DNA of 64,000 nucleotides from Alcanivoracaceae bacterium (GTDB lineage: Bacteria > Pseudomonadota > Gammaproteobacteria > Pseudomonadales > Alcanivoracaceae): assembly GCA_029212745.1 (NCBI GenBank), contig JARGOL010000005.1, positions 153,558 to 217,557 of the forward strand. The letters run 5' to 3'. Below the pieces are notes generated by a model. It was not told where the DNA came from. It did no database searches and saw only the letters and a list, made by a program, of their open reading frames with translations. The position numbers and the translations under genes were made by a program. Below are positions 16,300 through 25,521 of the stretch, piece by piece; position 1 is the stretch's first letter, and each line of letters opens with the position of its first letter.

Positions 16300-17385
16300 T
16301 CAGGCCTGGTGCGGGCGCGCCAGGTACTCGTGGGACTGCATTTCCAGCAGGCGAGACCGGGTACGCTGGAATTCGAACTCCAACCGGCCGCCGCCGTACA
16401 GATCCTCGATGGGTGCCTCGGCTGTGATGATCAGCTTCACGCCGCGGTCATAGAATTCGTCCACCAGGTTGATGAACCGTCGCGCCAGGTCGTCGTTGCC
16501 AGCGCCCATGCGCTCCACGTTGGCCAGCAACACGGTGTGGTATTCACGCGCCAGCTCTATGTAGTCCGTCTGGCTGCGGGGGCCGTCGCACAGCGCCCTG
16601 AACTCGAACCAGACCACGTCGTCGCTGGCCTTGCAGGCCTGGATCGGTCGCCCCTCGATCATGATCGACGGTGCTTCGCGGTGGTCGCCGTGTTCCGTTT
16701 CCAGGGTGGAAAACCGCTCTGTCATGTAGCGCTCGGCCGCATCACCGAGCGGGCAATGGTACAGCTCGGCCTGTTCCAGCAGGCGCAGGCGATAATCGGT
16801 GCCACCATCCACATTGAGCACGCGGGTATGGGTCTTCAGAAGGTCAATGGCGGGCAGGAAGCGGGCCCGTTGCAGACCATTCCTGTACAGACCATCCGGG
16901 ACAATATTGGACGTCGTTACCAGTGTCACACCACGGGCAAACAGGGCATCCAGCAACCCGGCCAGGATCATGGCATCGGTGATGTCGGTAACAAAGAACT
17001 CATCGAAACACAGCACCATGAACTGGCGGGCCATGTCGTCGGCAATGGCCAGCAGCGGGTTCTTTTCCCCCTGCCGCTTGCGCATCTCCCGATGCACTTC
17101 CTGCATGAAACGGTGGAAGTGCAGGCGCCGCTTTTCCTCGAAGGGCAACGCCTCATAAAACACATCCATCAGGTAGGTCTTGCCGCGCCCGACACCGCCC
17201 CACATGTACAGACCACACTGGGGACGCGGACGACGCAGCCGACGCAGCAACCCGGCCCGTTTCTCACGCGCGGCCAGCAGGCGATGATAAAGATCATCCA
17301 GGTGCGTGATCGCAGTTTCCTGCACCGGATCCTTGAAAAAATCCGGGCGCTGCAGGTCCTGCTTGTAGTGTTCGTAGGGGGTCAT
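16300..17385 (-). CDS. zapE: Cell division protein ZapE (AFG1-like ATPase)
   Basis: A 361-residue AAA-type ATPase related to E. coli ZapE (YhcM) and mitochondrial AFG1. ZapE acts at the Z-ring during constriction, particularly under stress. The Walker A motif GGVGRGKT (63-70), Walker B LCFDEF and the sensor region LVTTSNIVPDGLY are all present, and the length is normal for the family. The 193-bp gap between it and the acyl-CoA dehydrogenase gene holds no gene or clear signal. zapE near yhcB and degS is conserved gene order in gammaproteobacteria. Confidence 0.95.
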   Translation of the reverse strand: MTPYEHYKQDLQRPDFFKDPVQETAITHLDDLYHRLLAAREKRAGLLRRLRRPRPQCGLYMWGGVGRGKTYLMDVFYEALPFEEKRRLHFHRFMQEVHREMRKRQGEKNPLLAIADDMARQFMVLCFDEFFVTDITDAMILAGLLDALFARGVTLVTTSNIVPDGLYRNGLQRARFLPAIDLLKTHTRVLNVDGGTDYRLRLLEQAELYHCPLGDAAERYMTERFSTLETEHGDHREAPSIMIEGRPIQACKASDDVVWFEFRALCDGPRSQTDYIELAREYHTVLLANVERMGAGNDDLARRFINLVDEFYDRGVKLIITAEAPIEDLYGGGRLEFEFQRTRSRLLEMQSHEYLARPHQA

Positions 17386-17455
17386 GCTGCCAACGGGATG
17401 CTTGTCAGGGAGGCAAATGTAGCTTTCTCACCGGCTGATGGCAATTTGCCGGCCA

Positions 17456-18088
17456 TCAGGGCAGCGTCGGCTCTGCCGCCTGCCGGAGGTCCACCAGGCG
17501 CCCATGGAAGAAGTGACTGCACCCTTGCAGGCGCACCACCGAGGGCCGAAGCGGCGTGTCCTGACACCACTGCAATACCTCGTCGGCGGGCACCACCTCA
17601 TCGTCCATGCCCTGGATCACCGTCACCGGACACCCGGCGCCATCCAGGCCCGCAAACGGGTAGTGATGGACCGGCGGCGCCACCAGCAACAACGCATCGG
17701 GCGCTCCGGACCGGCCCGTCAGCCGCACGGCGGCATTGGCGGCAACCCAGCTGCCGAAGGAAAACCCGGCCAGCCACACCGGCAAGTCCGGGTACTGTTC
17801 GTGGCACCACTGCAATACTGCCAGCAGGTCATCGGTTTCCCCGCGGCCATCATCAAACTGTCCGTCGCTGTCGCCGACACCACGGAAATTGAAGCGCACG
17901 GCCAGTGCCCCGGCATCGCGGGCCATGCGCACCAGGGTCGTCACCACCTTGTTGTCCATGGTGCCACCGTAAAGCGGGTGCGGATGGCAGACCACGGCGA
18001 TAAAGGCGGGCGTGTCCCGGCGCTGCTCCACGCGCACCTGCAGGGCACCAGCAGGCCCGGTGATGGTGGGCGATGTCATCTCAGGCAT
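17456..18088 (-). CDS. Alpha/beta hydrolase (COG2945 type)
   Basis: A 210-residue small serine hydrolase. The nucleophile elbow is GFSFGS (S110). The acid is in GMDDEVVP (D162 or D163) and the histidine is H192 in GCSHFFHG. The motif CHPHPLYGGTMDN near residue 34 is characteristic of this small family, whose substrates are not established. GAGGTG before the ATG supports 18088; a second ATG three codons later is possible. It starts 70 bp upstream of zapE on the same strand and is divergent from yhcB, in conserved order. Confidence 0.88.
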   Translation of the reverse strand: MPEMTSPTITGPAGALQVRVEQRRDTPAFIAVVCHPHPLYGGTMDNKVVTTLVRMARDAGALAVRFNFRGVGDSDGQFDDGRGETDDLLAVLQWCHEQYPDLPVWLAGFSFGSWVAANAAVRLTGRSGAPDALLLVAPPVHHYPFAGLDGAGCPVTVIQGMDDEVVPADEVLQWCQDTPLRPSVVRLQGCSHFFHGRLVDLRQAAEPTLP

Positions 18089-18143
18089 TTATGCACCTCG
18101 TAACAATTTCACCTGCGCTGTATCCGCGCAGCTGTATCGACGC

Positions 18144-18171
18144 ATGCTATCGTCACCACACTACCTTGCAA
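18144..18171 (-). promoter_or_regulatory. Candidate sigma70 promoter for the alpha/beta hydrolase gene
   Basis: Minus-strand -35 TTGCAA (18171-18166), 16-bp spacer and -10 TAGCAT (18149-18144), about 55 bp before the start codon. The match is moderate. Confidence 0.4.
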
Positions 18172-18181
18172 CCGCCAGCCC

Positions 18182-18209
18182 TTGTGCTGCCGGTATGGCA
18201 GCGTAATAT
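18182..18209 (+). promoter_or_regulatory. Candidate sigma70 promoter for yhcB
   Basis: -35 TTGTGC (18182-18187), 16-bp spacer and -10 TAATAT (18204-18209), 46 bp before the yhcB start codon. Confidence 0.45.
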
Positions 18210-18254
18210 CGGGGGCATCCTGCATTATCGCGGAACACCGCGTCGGAGACATGA

Positions 18255-18791
18255 ATGGAACAGTTTACGGCGACACTGCTGGTATTTCTTGTCGGCCTGC
18301 TGGTGGGGGCTGCCTCTGCGTGGCTGCTACTGCCCGCCCGGCGCCAGCAGCGGCACCTGAAGCGCGAGCGTGACGACGCCCTGGAAGCCCTCAAACGCTA
18401 CCGGGATGACGTTGACCACCATTTCCTTCGCACCGCCGAACTGGTGAACCAGCTCAACGAGGCCTACCGGGACGTGCACCAGCAACTTTCCGAGGGTGCC
18501 CGCACCCTTTGTTCTGAACAGGGCCGCCGGCTGGCCGCCGCGCAGAACAGGGACATGCTTGCTGACGACAATGACTCCGGCCCTGCCGTGCATGCGCCGC
18601 TCGACTATGCCCCCAGCCAGAAGGGAACGCTGGCAGAAGACTTCGGGCTGAAAGAAAAAGAGGCTGCTTTCGATGCCGCCACGCCGGACGGCAGCGGCGC
18701 GGACCCGGAGGTGGCACCGCCGCGCGACTACGCCGAGGGCTGCGATGCCCAGGGCTGCCCGCCGGATACGCCCACCGCGAATAAAGCCTGA
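18255..18791 (+). CDS. zapG: YhcB/ZapG family envelope and division protein (DUF1043)
   Basis: A 178-residue inner-membrane protein. One N-terminal transmembrane helix (about 5-26, TATLLVFLVGLLVGAASAWLL) is followed by a basic, coiled-coil-prone segment (30-90) that includes HFLRTAELVNQLNEAYRDVHQQLSEGA, the conserved YhcB core. E. coli YhcB/ZapG couples envelope growth to division. The last 80 residues are acidic and low in complexity, longer than in E. coli. It stands between the zapE side and sat and ends in a bidirectional terminator. Confidence 0.87.
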   Translation: MEQFTATLLVFLVGLLVGAASAWLLLPARRQQRHLKRERDDALEALKRYRDDVDHHFLRTAELVNQLNEAYRDVHQQLSEGARTLCSEQGRRLAAAQNRDMLADDNDSGPAVHAPLDYAPSQKGTLAEDFGLKEKEAAFDAATPDGSGADPEVAPPRDYAEGCDAQGCPPDTPTANKA

Positions 18792-18810
18792 CGGGTAATC
18801 CGTGGCGAAA

Positions 18811-18839
18811 AAAAAGCCGGTCGAATGACCGGCTTTTTT
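18811..18839. terminator. Bidirectional Rho-independent terminator between yhcB and sat
   Basis: GCCGGTC pairs with GACCGGC around a GAAT loop. A run of A residues (18808-18815) precedes it and a run of T residues (18834-18839) follows, so it can end both the yhcB transcript and the convergent sat transcript. Confidence 0.92.
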
Positions 18840-18846
18840 GTTTTCC

Positions 18847-20058
18847 TCAGCGGGCCGAGTGGCCTGTCAGCTCGACCTTGACCTTCTGGTCGTCCGCCAG
18901 CGACTCGTAATAGCGTCGCAATACCGCCAGCACCTCCGGACGCGAAAAACCGTCCGGGATATCCTCGCCCTCACTGAGGGCCTTGCGCAGCTTGGTGCCG
19001 GACACCAGCACCCGGTCAGCGGCTTCATGCGGGCAGGTGCGCATGGAGGCCATGGTGCCGCACTTGTGGCACCAGAAGGTCCAGTCGATCTTCAGCGGCT
19101 GGGTCAGCAGCGCATCCTCGGGAATCTCGTCGAAGATGTGGTGCGCATCGAACGGGCCGTAGTAGTCACCGACACCGGCGTGGTCACGGCCAACGATCAG
19201 GTGCGAGCAGCCGTAGTTCTGGCGGAACAACGCGTGCAGCAGGGCCTCACGCGGGCCGGCATAGCGCATGTCCAGCGGGTAACCGGACTGCACGACGGTG
19301 TTCTTGACGAAGTACTGGTCGATCAGGGTGCCGATGGCCTCCTGACGCACGTCGGCCGGAATGTCACCGGGCTTGAGCTTGCCAAGCAGGGAATGGACCA
19401 TGACGCCGTCGCAGATCTCGATGGCAATCTTCGCCAGGTGCTCGTGGGAACGGTGCATGGGGTTACGCGTCTGGAACGCAGCGACTGTTTTCCAGCCTTT
19501 CTGGTCAAACATGGCGCGTGTCTCGGCCGGCGTCATGTAGCCATCGTATTTCTCCGGGAATTCACCCTGGGAAAACACCTTCACCGGGCCGGCCAGGTTG
19601 ACCGCGTCCTGCTCCATCACCATCTTCACACCCGGATGGGCATCGTCAGTGGTCTTGAACACGGTCTGGCACTCATGCGCCTTGTCGATGGTGTACTTCT
19701 CGGCCACCGTCATGCTGCCCATGATCTCGCCGTCCGCATCCACCAGCGCAACCTCGTCGCCCTCACTGAGGCCGTCTGCGGTGGCCTGGTCGGTGGACAG
19801 GGTGATGGGGATGGGCCAGAACAGGCCGTTGGTCATCTGCATGTTGTCGCATACGCCCTGCCAGTCCGCCTTGCCCATGAAACCATCCAGCGGCGTAAAA
19901 CCGCCGATCCCGAGCATGATCAGGTCGCCTCGCTCGCGCGATGACAGGGTCACCCGGGGCAGCGTTTTTGCCTGTTCCAGGGCCTTTTGCAGGGCATCAC
20001 CCTCAAGCAGCAGGGGCTTGAGCGTGTCACTGCCATGGGGCTTGACCAGTTGCGACAT
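18847..20058 (-). CDS. sat: Sulfate adenylyltransferase (homomeric ATP sulfurylase)
   Basis: A 403-residue ATP sulfurylase that forms adenosine phosphosulfate from sulfate and ATP. The active-site motifs [11 protein letters not shown] (196-206) and [16 protein letters not shown] (290-305) are intact. C330, C333, C342 and H344 may form the structural metal site known from some bacterial Sat enzymes. This single-chain enzyme is unrelated to the CysD/CysN pair used by most Pseudomonas relatives. GAGGAG before the ATG at 20058 fixes the start. No APS reductase or APS kinase gene is adjacent, so an assimilatory role is assumed from the organism type. Confidence 0.95.
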   Translation of the reverse strand: MSQLVKPHGSDTLKPLLLEGDALQKALEQAKTLPRVTLSSRERGDLIMLGIGGFTPLDGFMGKADWQGVCDNMQMTNGLFWPIPITLSTDQATADGLSEGDEVALVDADGEIMGSMTVAEKYTIDKAHECQTVFKTTDDAHPGVKMVMEQDAVNLAGPVKVFSQGEFPEKYDGYMTPAETRAMFDQKGWKTVAAFQTRNPMHRSHEHLAKIAIEICDGVMVHSLLGKLKPGDIPADVRQEAIGTLIDQYFVKNTVVQSGYPLDMRYAGPREALLHALFRQNYGCSHLIVGRDHAGVGDYYGPFDAHHIFDEIPEDALLTQPLKIDWTFWCHKCGTMASMRTCPHEAADRVLVSGTKLRKALSEGEDIPDGFSRPEVLAVLRRYYESLADDQKVKVELTGHSAR

Positions 20059-20092
20059 GATATCTCCTCGGGCGTCGGTGTTCGGGGCGCGC

Positions 20093-20126
20093 ATTATAGC
20101 GGCCCGTCGACGCCGGTAACACCGGC
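20093..20126 (-). promoter_or_regulatory. Candidate sat promoter with overlapping inverted repeat
   Basis: Minus strand: a perfect -10 TATAAT (20098-20093) lies 34 bp before the sat start. No good -35 is present; instead an inverted repeat GCCGGT-AAC-ACCGGC (20112-20126) covers that position. This could be an activator or repressor site. Confidence 0.42.
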
Positions 20127-20186
20127 AAGCCGCCAGGCCATAGATCATTTGGTTTGGCCCTTATTCCGTGACGGGCCTGGCCGCCA

Positions 20187-21074
20187 TCACAGCTTCCCGA
20201 GCTGGCGCAGGGTCCGTGACGGCACCCGCACGGGCACTGGCTCGGCATCCACCGCCAGGGTCAGCGGCAGCACGCCTGCCGGATCACCATCTGTCTGCAC
20301 AGGCTCGCCATGGGGGGATGCCAGCACCACCCGGGTGGCCTCCACGGACTGCACCCCAGCCATGTTCTCCATGCGCCCGAACAGCAACGCCAGCAGGAAA
20401 CGCAACAGGCTGGCGATGCCGGGACTCTGGAACATCAGCACCTGCATGCGTGGGCGGGTGATATCCGCACGGCGGGACAACAGGAAGCTGCCACCGTAAT
20501 AGCGGCCATTGGTGATTATGGCGGAAAAACAGTCGTGCGGACGGCCATCCACCAGCAGCCGGTAGCGTTTGCTGCCGTAACCACTGATCTGGCGGATCAT
20601 GGAAAGCACGTAGGCGAGCTTGCCCACGCGCGCTTTCAGGGCCAGATCCACGCCATGCACCACCCAGGCGTCATAGCCCAGCCCTGCCATCATGACGAAA
20701 CGGCGCTCGCCCACCCGCGCCGGCCATATCTCCAGGTCACGCCCGGCGGCAATGACCGCCGCCGCACGCTCCGGATGTGACGGCAGGCCCAGCTCCTTGG
20801 CCAGCACATTGGCGGTGCCGGTGGCCAGCAGGGCCAACGGGGTGCCTGGTTTGAGCCCGTTGATGACCTCATTGGTGGTGCCGTCCCCACCCACGGCCAC
20901 CACTACATCGCCCTGGTCCTGGAGGCTCTGCAGGTAGTCGGTGGCATCGTTGGGGGCACGGGTCCGGTACAGGGTCACCGCCACGTGACGCTGCTCCAGG
21001 GCGGCAAGGAATCGTTGCAGTTTCTGTTCCTGCCCGCCGCCAGCGGCAGGGTTGTAGATTACGAGGGCTTTCAT
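20187..21074 (-). CDS. Diacylglycerol kinase family lipid kinase (YegS/DgkB-like)
   Basis: A 295-residue cytosolic or membrane-peripheral kinase of the DAGK catalytic family. The nucleotide loop GGDGT (62-66, VAVGGDGTTNEVINGL) and NPAAGGG near residue 8 are present, followed by LLATGTANVLAKELGLP and the C-terminal beta-sandwich ending QTDGDPAG. Members phosphorylate diacylglycerol, phosphatidylglycerol or other lipids. The ATG at 21074 matches the usual family N-terminus (MKALVIYNP), but no clear ribosome-binding sequence precedes it. It lies 63 bp downstream of the Nif3 gene on the same strand. Confidence 0.87.
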   Translation of the reverse strand: MKALVIYNPAAGGGQEQKLQRFLAALEQRHVAVTLYRTRAPNDATDYLQSLQDQGDVVVAVGGDGTTNEVINGLKPGTPLALLATGTANVLAKELGLPSHPERAAAVIAAGRDLEIWPARVGERRFVMMAGLGYDAWVVHGVDLALKARVGKLAYVLSMIRQISGYGSKRYRLLVDGRPHDCFSAIITNGRYYGGSFLLSRRADITRPRMQVLMFQSPGIASLLRFLLALLFGRMENMAGVQSVEATRVVLASPHGEPVQTDGDPAGVLPLTLAVDAEPVPVRVPSRTLRQLGKL

Positions 21075-21137
21075 CAAACAGGGGTTCCAGACAGGCGGGG
21101 CGGCGCCCGGTGTGGCGGGCGCGCGCAATCAAGGGCG

Positions 21138-21896
21138 TCAGACGGGATTGTCAATATCGATGAACACGTGCTCGATCCCGAACGCATTTTCCAGCCAGTC
21201 CCCCAGGGCCTGGACACCGTAACGCTCGGTGGCATGGTGGCCGCAGGCAAAGTAGTGGATGCCGGTTTCCCGCGCCGTATGCGTGGTGGGCTCGGAAATT
21301 TCGCCGCTCAGGTAGGCGTCCACGCCCAGTGAACGGGCCTGGTCAATGAAGCCCTGTGCGGCACCCGTGCACCAGGCAATGGTCTCGATCTCGTCTTCCG
21401 GTTCACCGATGTGCAGGGCCGGATGGCCAAGCACGCCGGTGGCATGGTCAGCGAACTGCGCTGCGGTCATGCTGGCGGACAGACGCCCCACCAGGCCAAT
21501 GGAGTAGGGATCATCCGGCGTCATGCCGGACTCCACTTCCAGGCCCAGCTGGCGTGCCAGCGCCACGTTGTTGCCCACTTCCGGGTGCGCATCCAGTGGC
21601 AGATGGTAGGCAAACAGATTGATGCCATGGCGCAGCAACGTCTGCAGTCGCTGTTTCTTCATGCCGGTGACGCAGGCATCCTCGTTTTTCCAGAAATAGC
21701 CGTGGTGCACCAGTATGGCGTCGGCCTCTTCCACCACGGCGGCGTCCAGCAGCGCCTGGCAGGCGGTCACACCCGTGACCACGCGGCGCACCTGGGAACG
21801 CCCCTCCACCTGCAGGCCGTTGGGACAATAGTCGCGAAAACGACCGGGCTGGAGCAGTTCGTTCATGGCCGAATGCAGGCTGTCGCGTGTCAGCAT
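21138..21896 (-). CDS. Nif3-like dinuclear metal centre protein (DUF34/YbgI)
   Basis: A 252-residue member of the Nif3/YbgI family, which forms toroidal hexamers with two metal ions per subunit. Metal-ligand regions are visible: VHHGYFWK near residue 67, HLPLDAHPEVGNN, and GHHATERYG near the C-terminus. E. coli YbgI has GTP cyclohydrolase-like homology claims, but the physiological reaction is unsettled. GGGGAG before the ATG at 21896 supports the start. It is divergent from degS; the 156-bp gap between them shows no clear promoter. Confidence 0.9.
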   Translation of the reverse strand: MLTRDSLHSAMNELLQPGRFRDYCPNGLQVEGRSQVRRVVTGVTACQALLDAAVVEEADAILVHHGYFWKNEDACVTGMKKQRLQTLLRHGINLFAYHLPLDAHPEVGNNVALARQLGLEVESGMTPDDPYSIGLVGRLSASMTAAQFADHATGVLGHPALHIGEPEDEIETIAWCTGAAQGFIDQARSLGVDAYLSGEISEPTTHTARETGIHYFACGHHATERYGVQALGDWLENAFGIEHVFIDIDNPV

Positions 21897-22052
21897 CTCG
21901 TTCTCCCCGGGCCGGCGTTTTGCCAACGCCGGCGCCCTGATAGACTTGGGAACCGCAGCGCGTGCCTGCCAGAACATGCAGACAATCCTTGCCTCGCACC
22001 CGGCCCCCGGAATGCGCGCCAAGTTTACACCAGTCAGTGGAAGGCCACAGTG

Positions 22053-23138
22053 ATGAAACTGCTTCGATTTCTTGCCGCTCCGGTCATTGCCGGCATCACG
22101 ATTGGCCTGGCCGTGCTGCTCTGGCACGAGGGCCTGCCGAGCTGGCAGTGGGACAAGCCAGCCGACAGTTACGCCACCGCCGTCAATCGGGCGGTACCGG
22201 CGGTGGTAAACATTTACACCACCCAGGTGGTAAGCCGCTCGCTGCCCACAGACGATCCGCTTTTCGACCGTTTCCTGGAAGCCCCGCGCCGGCAGCGCCT
22301 GCTGTCCAGCCTCGGTTCCGGCGTCATTGTCTCTTCATCGGGCTACCTGCTCACCAGCCACCATGTGGTGCGCGATGCCGACGAGATCTTCGTTTCGCTG
22401 GCAGACGGGCGCGAAGCCGTGGCGCGTGTGGTGGGCGAAGACCCGGAAACCGACCTCGCCGTGCTCAAGATCGACATGGATGACCTGCCCACCCTGGGCC
22501 TGGACAGCGATGCCGATGTGCACGTGGGCGACGTGGTGCTGGCCATCGGCAATCCCCTCGGGGTTGGCCAGACCGTCTCCATGGGTATTGTCAGCGCCAC
22601 CGGGCGCACCCACCTGGGCATCGCCACGTTCGAGAATTTCATCCAGACCGACGCCGCCATCAACCAGGGCAATTCCGGTGGCGCGCTGGTGGACAGCGAC
22701 GGCAACCTGGTCGGCATCAACACCGCCATCCTGTCCAGTGATGGCAGCTGGCAGGGGATCGGCTTTTCCACCCCCACATCCGTGGCCCATGCCGTCCTTG
22801 ACGACATCATTGAGTACGGCCGGGTGGTGCGCGGCTGGCTGGGCGTCACGGTGCAGGACATTACGCCCTCCCTGGCAAGCACCTTTGGCCTCGATGAAAC
22901 CCGCGGCGGGCTGGTCTCGGAAGTGATCAAGGGCGGCCCGGCACAGCAGGGAGGCTTGCGCCCAGGGGACGTGCTGGTGGGGATCAACGACACGCCGGTG
23001 CGTGACGGCTACGAAGCCATGAACCGCATTGCCGGCACCCGGCCGGGCACGCCGGTGCGCATCAATGTGATTCGTAATGGCAAGGACGTGGCGGTGGATG
23101 TGGAAGTCGGCACACGCCCGGTGGCGAGTGGCGAATAG
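22053..23138 (+). CDS. degS: Periplasmic serine endoprotease DegS/AlgW
   Basis: A 361-residue S1C protease anchored by one N-terminal helix (about 5-23) with the rest in the periplasm. DegS/AlgW senses unfolded outer-membrane proteins through its PDZ domain and makes the first cut in the anti-sigma factor (RseA/MucA), starting the sigmaE/AlgU response. The catalytic triad is H104 (TSHHVV), D134 (TDLAVLKI) and S208 (QGNSGGAL). One PDZ domain follows at about 262-352, which distinguishes it from two-PDZ DegP/DegQ. AAGG before the ATG at 22053 supports this start. It is convergent with hisC, 12 bp apart with no visible terminator. Confidence 0.95.
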   Translation: MKLLRFLAAPVIAGITIGLAVLLWHEGLPSWQWDKPADSYATAVNRAVPAVVNIYTTQVVSRSLPTDDPLFDRFLEAPRRQRLLSSLGSGVIVSSSGYLLTSHHVVRDADEIFVSLADGREAVARVVGEDPETDLAVLKIDMDDLPTLGLDSDADVHVGDVVLAIGNPLGVGQTVSMGIVSATGRTHLGIATFENFIQTDAAINQGNSGGALVDSDGNLVGINTAILSSDGSWQGIGFSTPTSVAHAVLDDIIEYGRVVRGWLGVTVQDITPSLASTFGLDETRGGLVSEVIKGGPAQQGGLRPGDVLVGINDTPVRDGYEAMNRIAGTRPGTPVRINVIRNGKDVAVDVEVGTRPVASGE

Positions 23139-23150
23139 CCTCGCTGCCTG

Positions 23151-24212
23151 TCAGCTCAGCACATCATCAAGGGCCGCCAGCAAGGCCGCATTCTGGCTGC
23201 TGGTGCCAATGGTGATACGCAGCCAGTCGGCAATGCGTGGCGGCGACGAAAAGTGCCGGACAATGACGCCGTGACCGCGCAACGCTGCGGCCAGTTCAGC
23301 ACCACCGACACGCTCATGACGCACGAACAGGAAATTGGCCGCCGAGGGCAGCACCGAGAAATCGCGCTCGCCCAGTGCCTGCGCCAGCTGCTCCCGGTCG
23401 GCCATGACCCGGCCACAGGTCTCCCGGAACCAGTCTTCATCGGCATAGGAAGCAACGCCGGCCGCGATTGCCAGCCGGTCCAGCGGATAGGAATTGAAGC
23501 TGTCCTTGATGCGGTTCAGCCCGTCAATCAATGGCGCCTGCCCCACGGCCAGGCCGATGCGCAAACCCGCCAGCGCCCGTGACTTGGACAGTGTCTGCGT
23601 GACCAGCAGGTTGTCATGGTCGGCGACCAGGGAGATGGCGGATTCACCGCCGAAGTCGATATACGCCTCATCCACCACCACCAGTGTGTCAGGCCGGCTG
23701 GCCAGGAATTCGCGGATCACATCCAGTGACAGCAGGCGCCCGGTGGGGGCATTCGGGTTGGGAAAGATGACGCCGCCGACATCGGCAGGAATGGCCGACA
23801 GGTCGAGGGAAAAGTCATCTGCCAGCGCCACTGTGCAATAGTCGATGCCGTAAAGCCCGCAATACACCTTGTAGAAACTGTAAGTAATGTCCGGGAAACA
23901 CAACGGCCTGTCCTGGCAGAAAAACCCCAGGAACAGGTGCGCCAGCACCTCATCGGAGCCATTGCCGACAAATACCTGACCGGCGTCCAGCTGGTGGTAA
24001 TCAGCGATGGCCTGCTTGAGGGCGCTGGCATCCGGGTCCGGGTACAGGCGCAGGTCGTCGTCCGCGGCAGACCGCACCGCCTCAAGCACGGCCGCCGACG
24101 GCGGGTACGGGCTCTCGTTGGTATTCAGTTTCACCAGCCGTGCCAGCTTCGGCTGCTCACCGGGCACATAGGGCTCGATGCTGTGAACAAACGGACTCCA
24201 GAATCGGCTCAC
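23151..24212 (-). CDS. hisC: Histidinol-phosphate aminotransferase
   Basis: A 353-residue class I/II PLP aminotransferase converting imidazole-acetol phosphate to histidinol phosphate in histidine synthesis. The PLP lysine is K210 ([14 protein letters not shown]), D181 in [10 protein letters not shown] contacts the pyridine ring, and FPNPNAPTG is intact. Translation is assigned to GTG at 24212: AAGGAG lies within the hisD stop region at the right spacing and the N-terminus ([20 protein letters not shown]) matches the family. Last gene of the mlaC-ibaG-murA-hisG-hisD-hisC operon. Confidence 0.95.
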   Translation of the reverse strand: MSRFWSPFVHSIEPYVPGEQPKLARLVKLNTNESPYPPSAAVLEAVRSAADDDLRLYPDPDASALKQAIADYHQLDAGQVFVGNGSDEVLAHLFLGFFCQDRPLCFPDITYSFYKVYCGLYGIDYCTVALADDFSLDLSAIPADVGGVIFPNPNAPTGRLLSLDVIREFLASRPDTLVVVDEAYIDFGGESAISLVADHDNLLVTQTLSKSRALAGLRIGLAVGQAPLIDGLNRIKDSFNSYPLDRLAIAAGVASYADEDWFRETCGRVMADREQLAQALGERDFSVLPSAANFLFVRHERVGGAELAAALRGHGVIVRHFSSPPRIADWLRITIGTSSQNAALLAALDDVLS

Positions 24213-24216
24213 CGGG

Positions 24217-25515
24217 TCACTCCTTGATGCGCAGCTCGGCGGAGCGGGCGTGTGCGGTGAGCCCCTCACCGCGCGCCAGCACCGACGCCACTCGGGCCAG
24301 GCGCGACGCGCCCTCGGCAGAACAGCCAATCAGGGAACTGCGTTTCTGGAAGTCATACACACCCAGTGGCGAGGAGAACCGGGCCGTGGCCGAGGTCGGC
24401 AGGACGTGGTTAGGGCCGGCACAATAATCCCCCAGCGCCTCGGGCGTGTGACGGCCGAGGAAAATCGCCCCGGCATGGCGCACCCGGCTAGCCCACTGCC
24501 CGGCATCGTCCATGGACAATTCCAGGTGCTCGGGGCAGATACGGTTGACCACCGCCATGCAGTCGTCCATGTCACGGGCAAGCACCAGCGCGCCGCGGTT
24601 GATCATGGCCTGGCGGGCGATGTCGCCGCGCTCAAGCTGGTCCAGCTGTCGTGCCAGTGCCGCATCCACCTGGTCAAGGAACGCCGCATCGGGGCTCACC
24701 AGGATGGCCTGGGCTTCCTCGTCATGCTCCGCCTGTGACAACAGGTCCATGGCTATCCACTCGGGATCGGTCTTGCCGTCACACACCACCAGGATTTCAG
24801 ACGGGCCCGCTATCATGTCGATGCCGACCTTGCCGAATACCTGGCGCTTGGCCTCGGCCACATAAATGTTGCCCGGGCCGACAATCTTGTCCACGGCGGG
24901 CACGGTTTCCGTGCCCCAGGCCAGTGCCGCCACGGCCTGCGCGCCACCCACGGTAAACACACGGTCAACACCAGCGATGGCTGCAGCAGCCAGCACCAGC
25001 TCGTTGACCACGCCACCGGGGCTTGGGCTGACCATGATAATTTCATCCACACCCGCCACTTTCGCCGGCAGGGCATTCATCAGCACGGAGCTGGGATAGG
25101 CGGCCTTGCCGCCGGGCACATAAATGCCGGCGCGTTCCAGCGCCGTCACCTGCTGGCCCAGCACATTGCCGTCCGCATCGGTGTACTGCCACGACGCCTG
25201 CTTCTGGTGCTCGTGGTAATCGCGCACGCGCTGCGCCGCCTGCTCAAGTGCCTGTCGCTGGTGCGGATCGATGCCGGCCAGGGCCTGCTGCAACCGCGCC
25301 GGGGATATTTCCAGCGCCGCCATGCTGTCGGCCTCGACCTTGTCGAACTGCCGGGTCAGCGCCACCAGCGCCGCATCGCCCTCCTGGCGCACACGGGCAA
25401 TAATGTCGCGCACGCGACCGGCCACTTCCTGGTCACGCTCCTCGCTCCACGCGGTCAGGGCATCGAGCCGTTCAGCAAAATCGGCATCAGCGGTATTCAG
25501 GCGGGTGGTGGTCAT
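24217..25515 (-). CDS. hisD: Histidinol dehydrogenase
   Basis: A 432-residue zinc enzyme that carries out the last two steps of histidine synthesis, oxidising histidinol to histidine with two NAD+. Family blocks are complete: [61 protein letters not shown] (zinc and base residues) and [18 protein letters not shown]. Length is normal. It begins 6 bp after hisG and runs to within 4 bp of the hisC start, so the three genes are one tight cluster. Confidence 0.97.
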   Translation of the reverse strand: MTTTRLNTADADFAERLDALTAWSEERDQEVAGRVRDIIARVRQEGDAALVALTRQFDKVEADSMAALEISPARLQQALAGIDPHQRQALEQAAQRVRDYHEHQKQASWQYTDADGNVLGQQVTALERAGIYVPGGKAAYPSSVLMNALPAKVAGVDEIIMVSPSPGGVVNELVLAAAAIAGVDRVFTVGGAQAVAALAWGTETVPAVDKIVGPGNIYVAEAKRQVFGKVGIDMIAGPSEILVVCDGKTDPEWIAMDLLSQAEHDEEAQAILVSPDAAFLDQVDAALARQLDQLERGDIARQAMINRGALVLARDMDDCMAVVNRICPEHLELSMDDAGQWASRVRHAGAIFLGRHTPEALGDYCAGPNHVLPTSATARFSSPLGVYDFQKRSSLIGCSAEGASRLARVASVLARGEGLTAHARSAELRIKE

Positions 25516-25521
25516 TGCAGT

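Noticed and set aside
16282-17892. 536-codon open frame on the plus strand opposite zapE and the alpha/beta hydrolase
   Set aside because: Covers two recognised genes on the other strand and shows only low-complexity antisense composition.
18838-19944. 368-codon plus-strand frame opposite sat
   Set aside because: Complement of the ATP sulfurylase gene; no domain and no ribosome-binding site.
21411-22052. N-terminal extension of the degS frame to 21411
   Set aside because: It would overlap the Nif3 gene on the other strand and remove the membrane anchor from the N-terminus; AAGG and an ATG at 22053 fit DegS.
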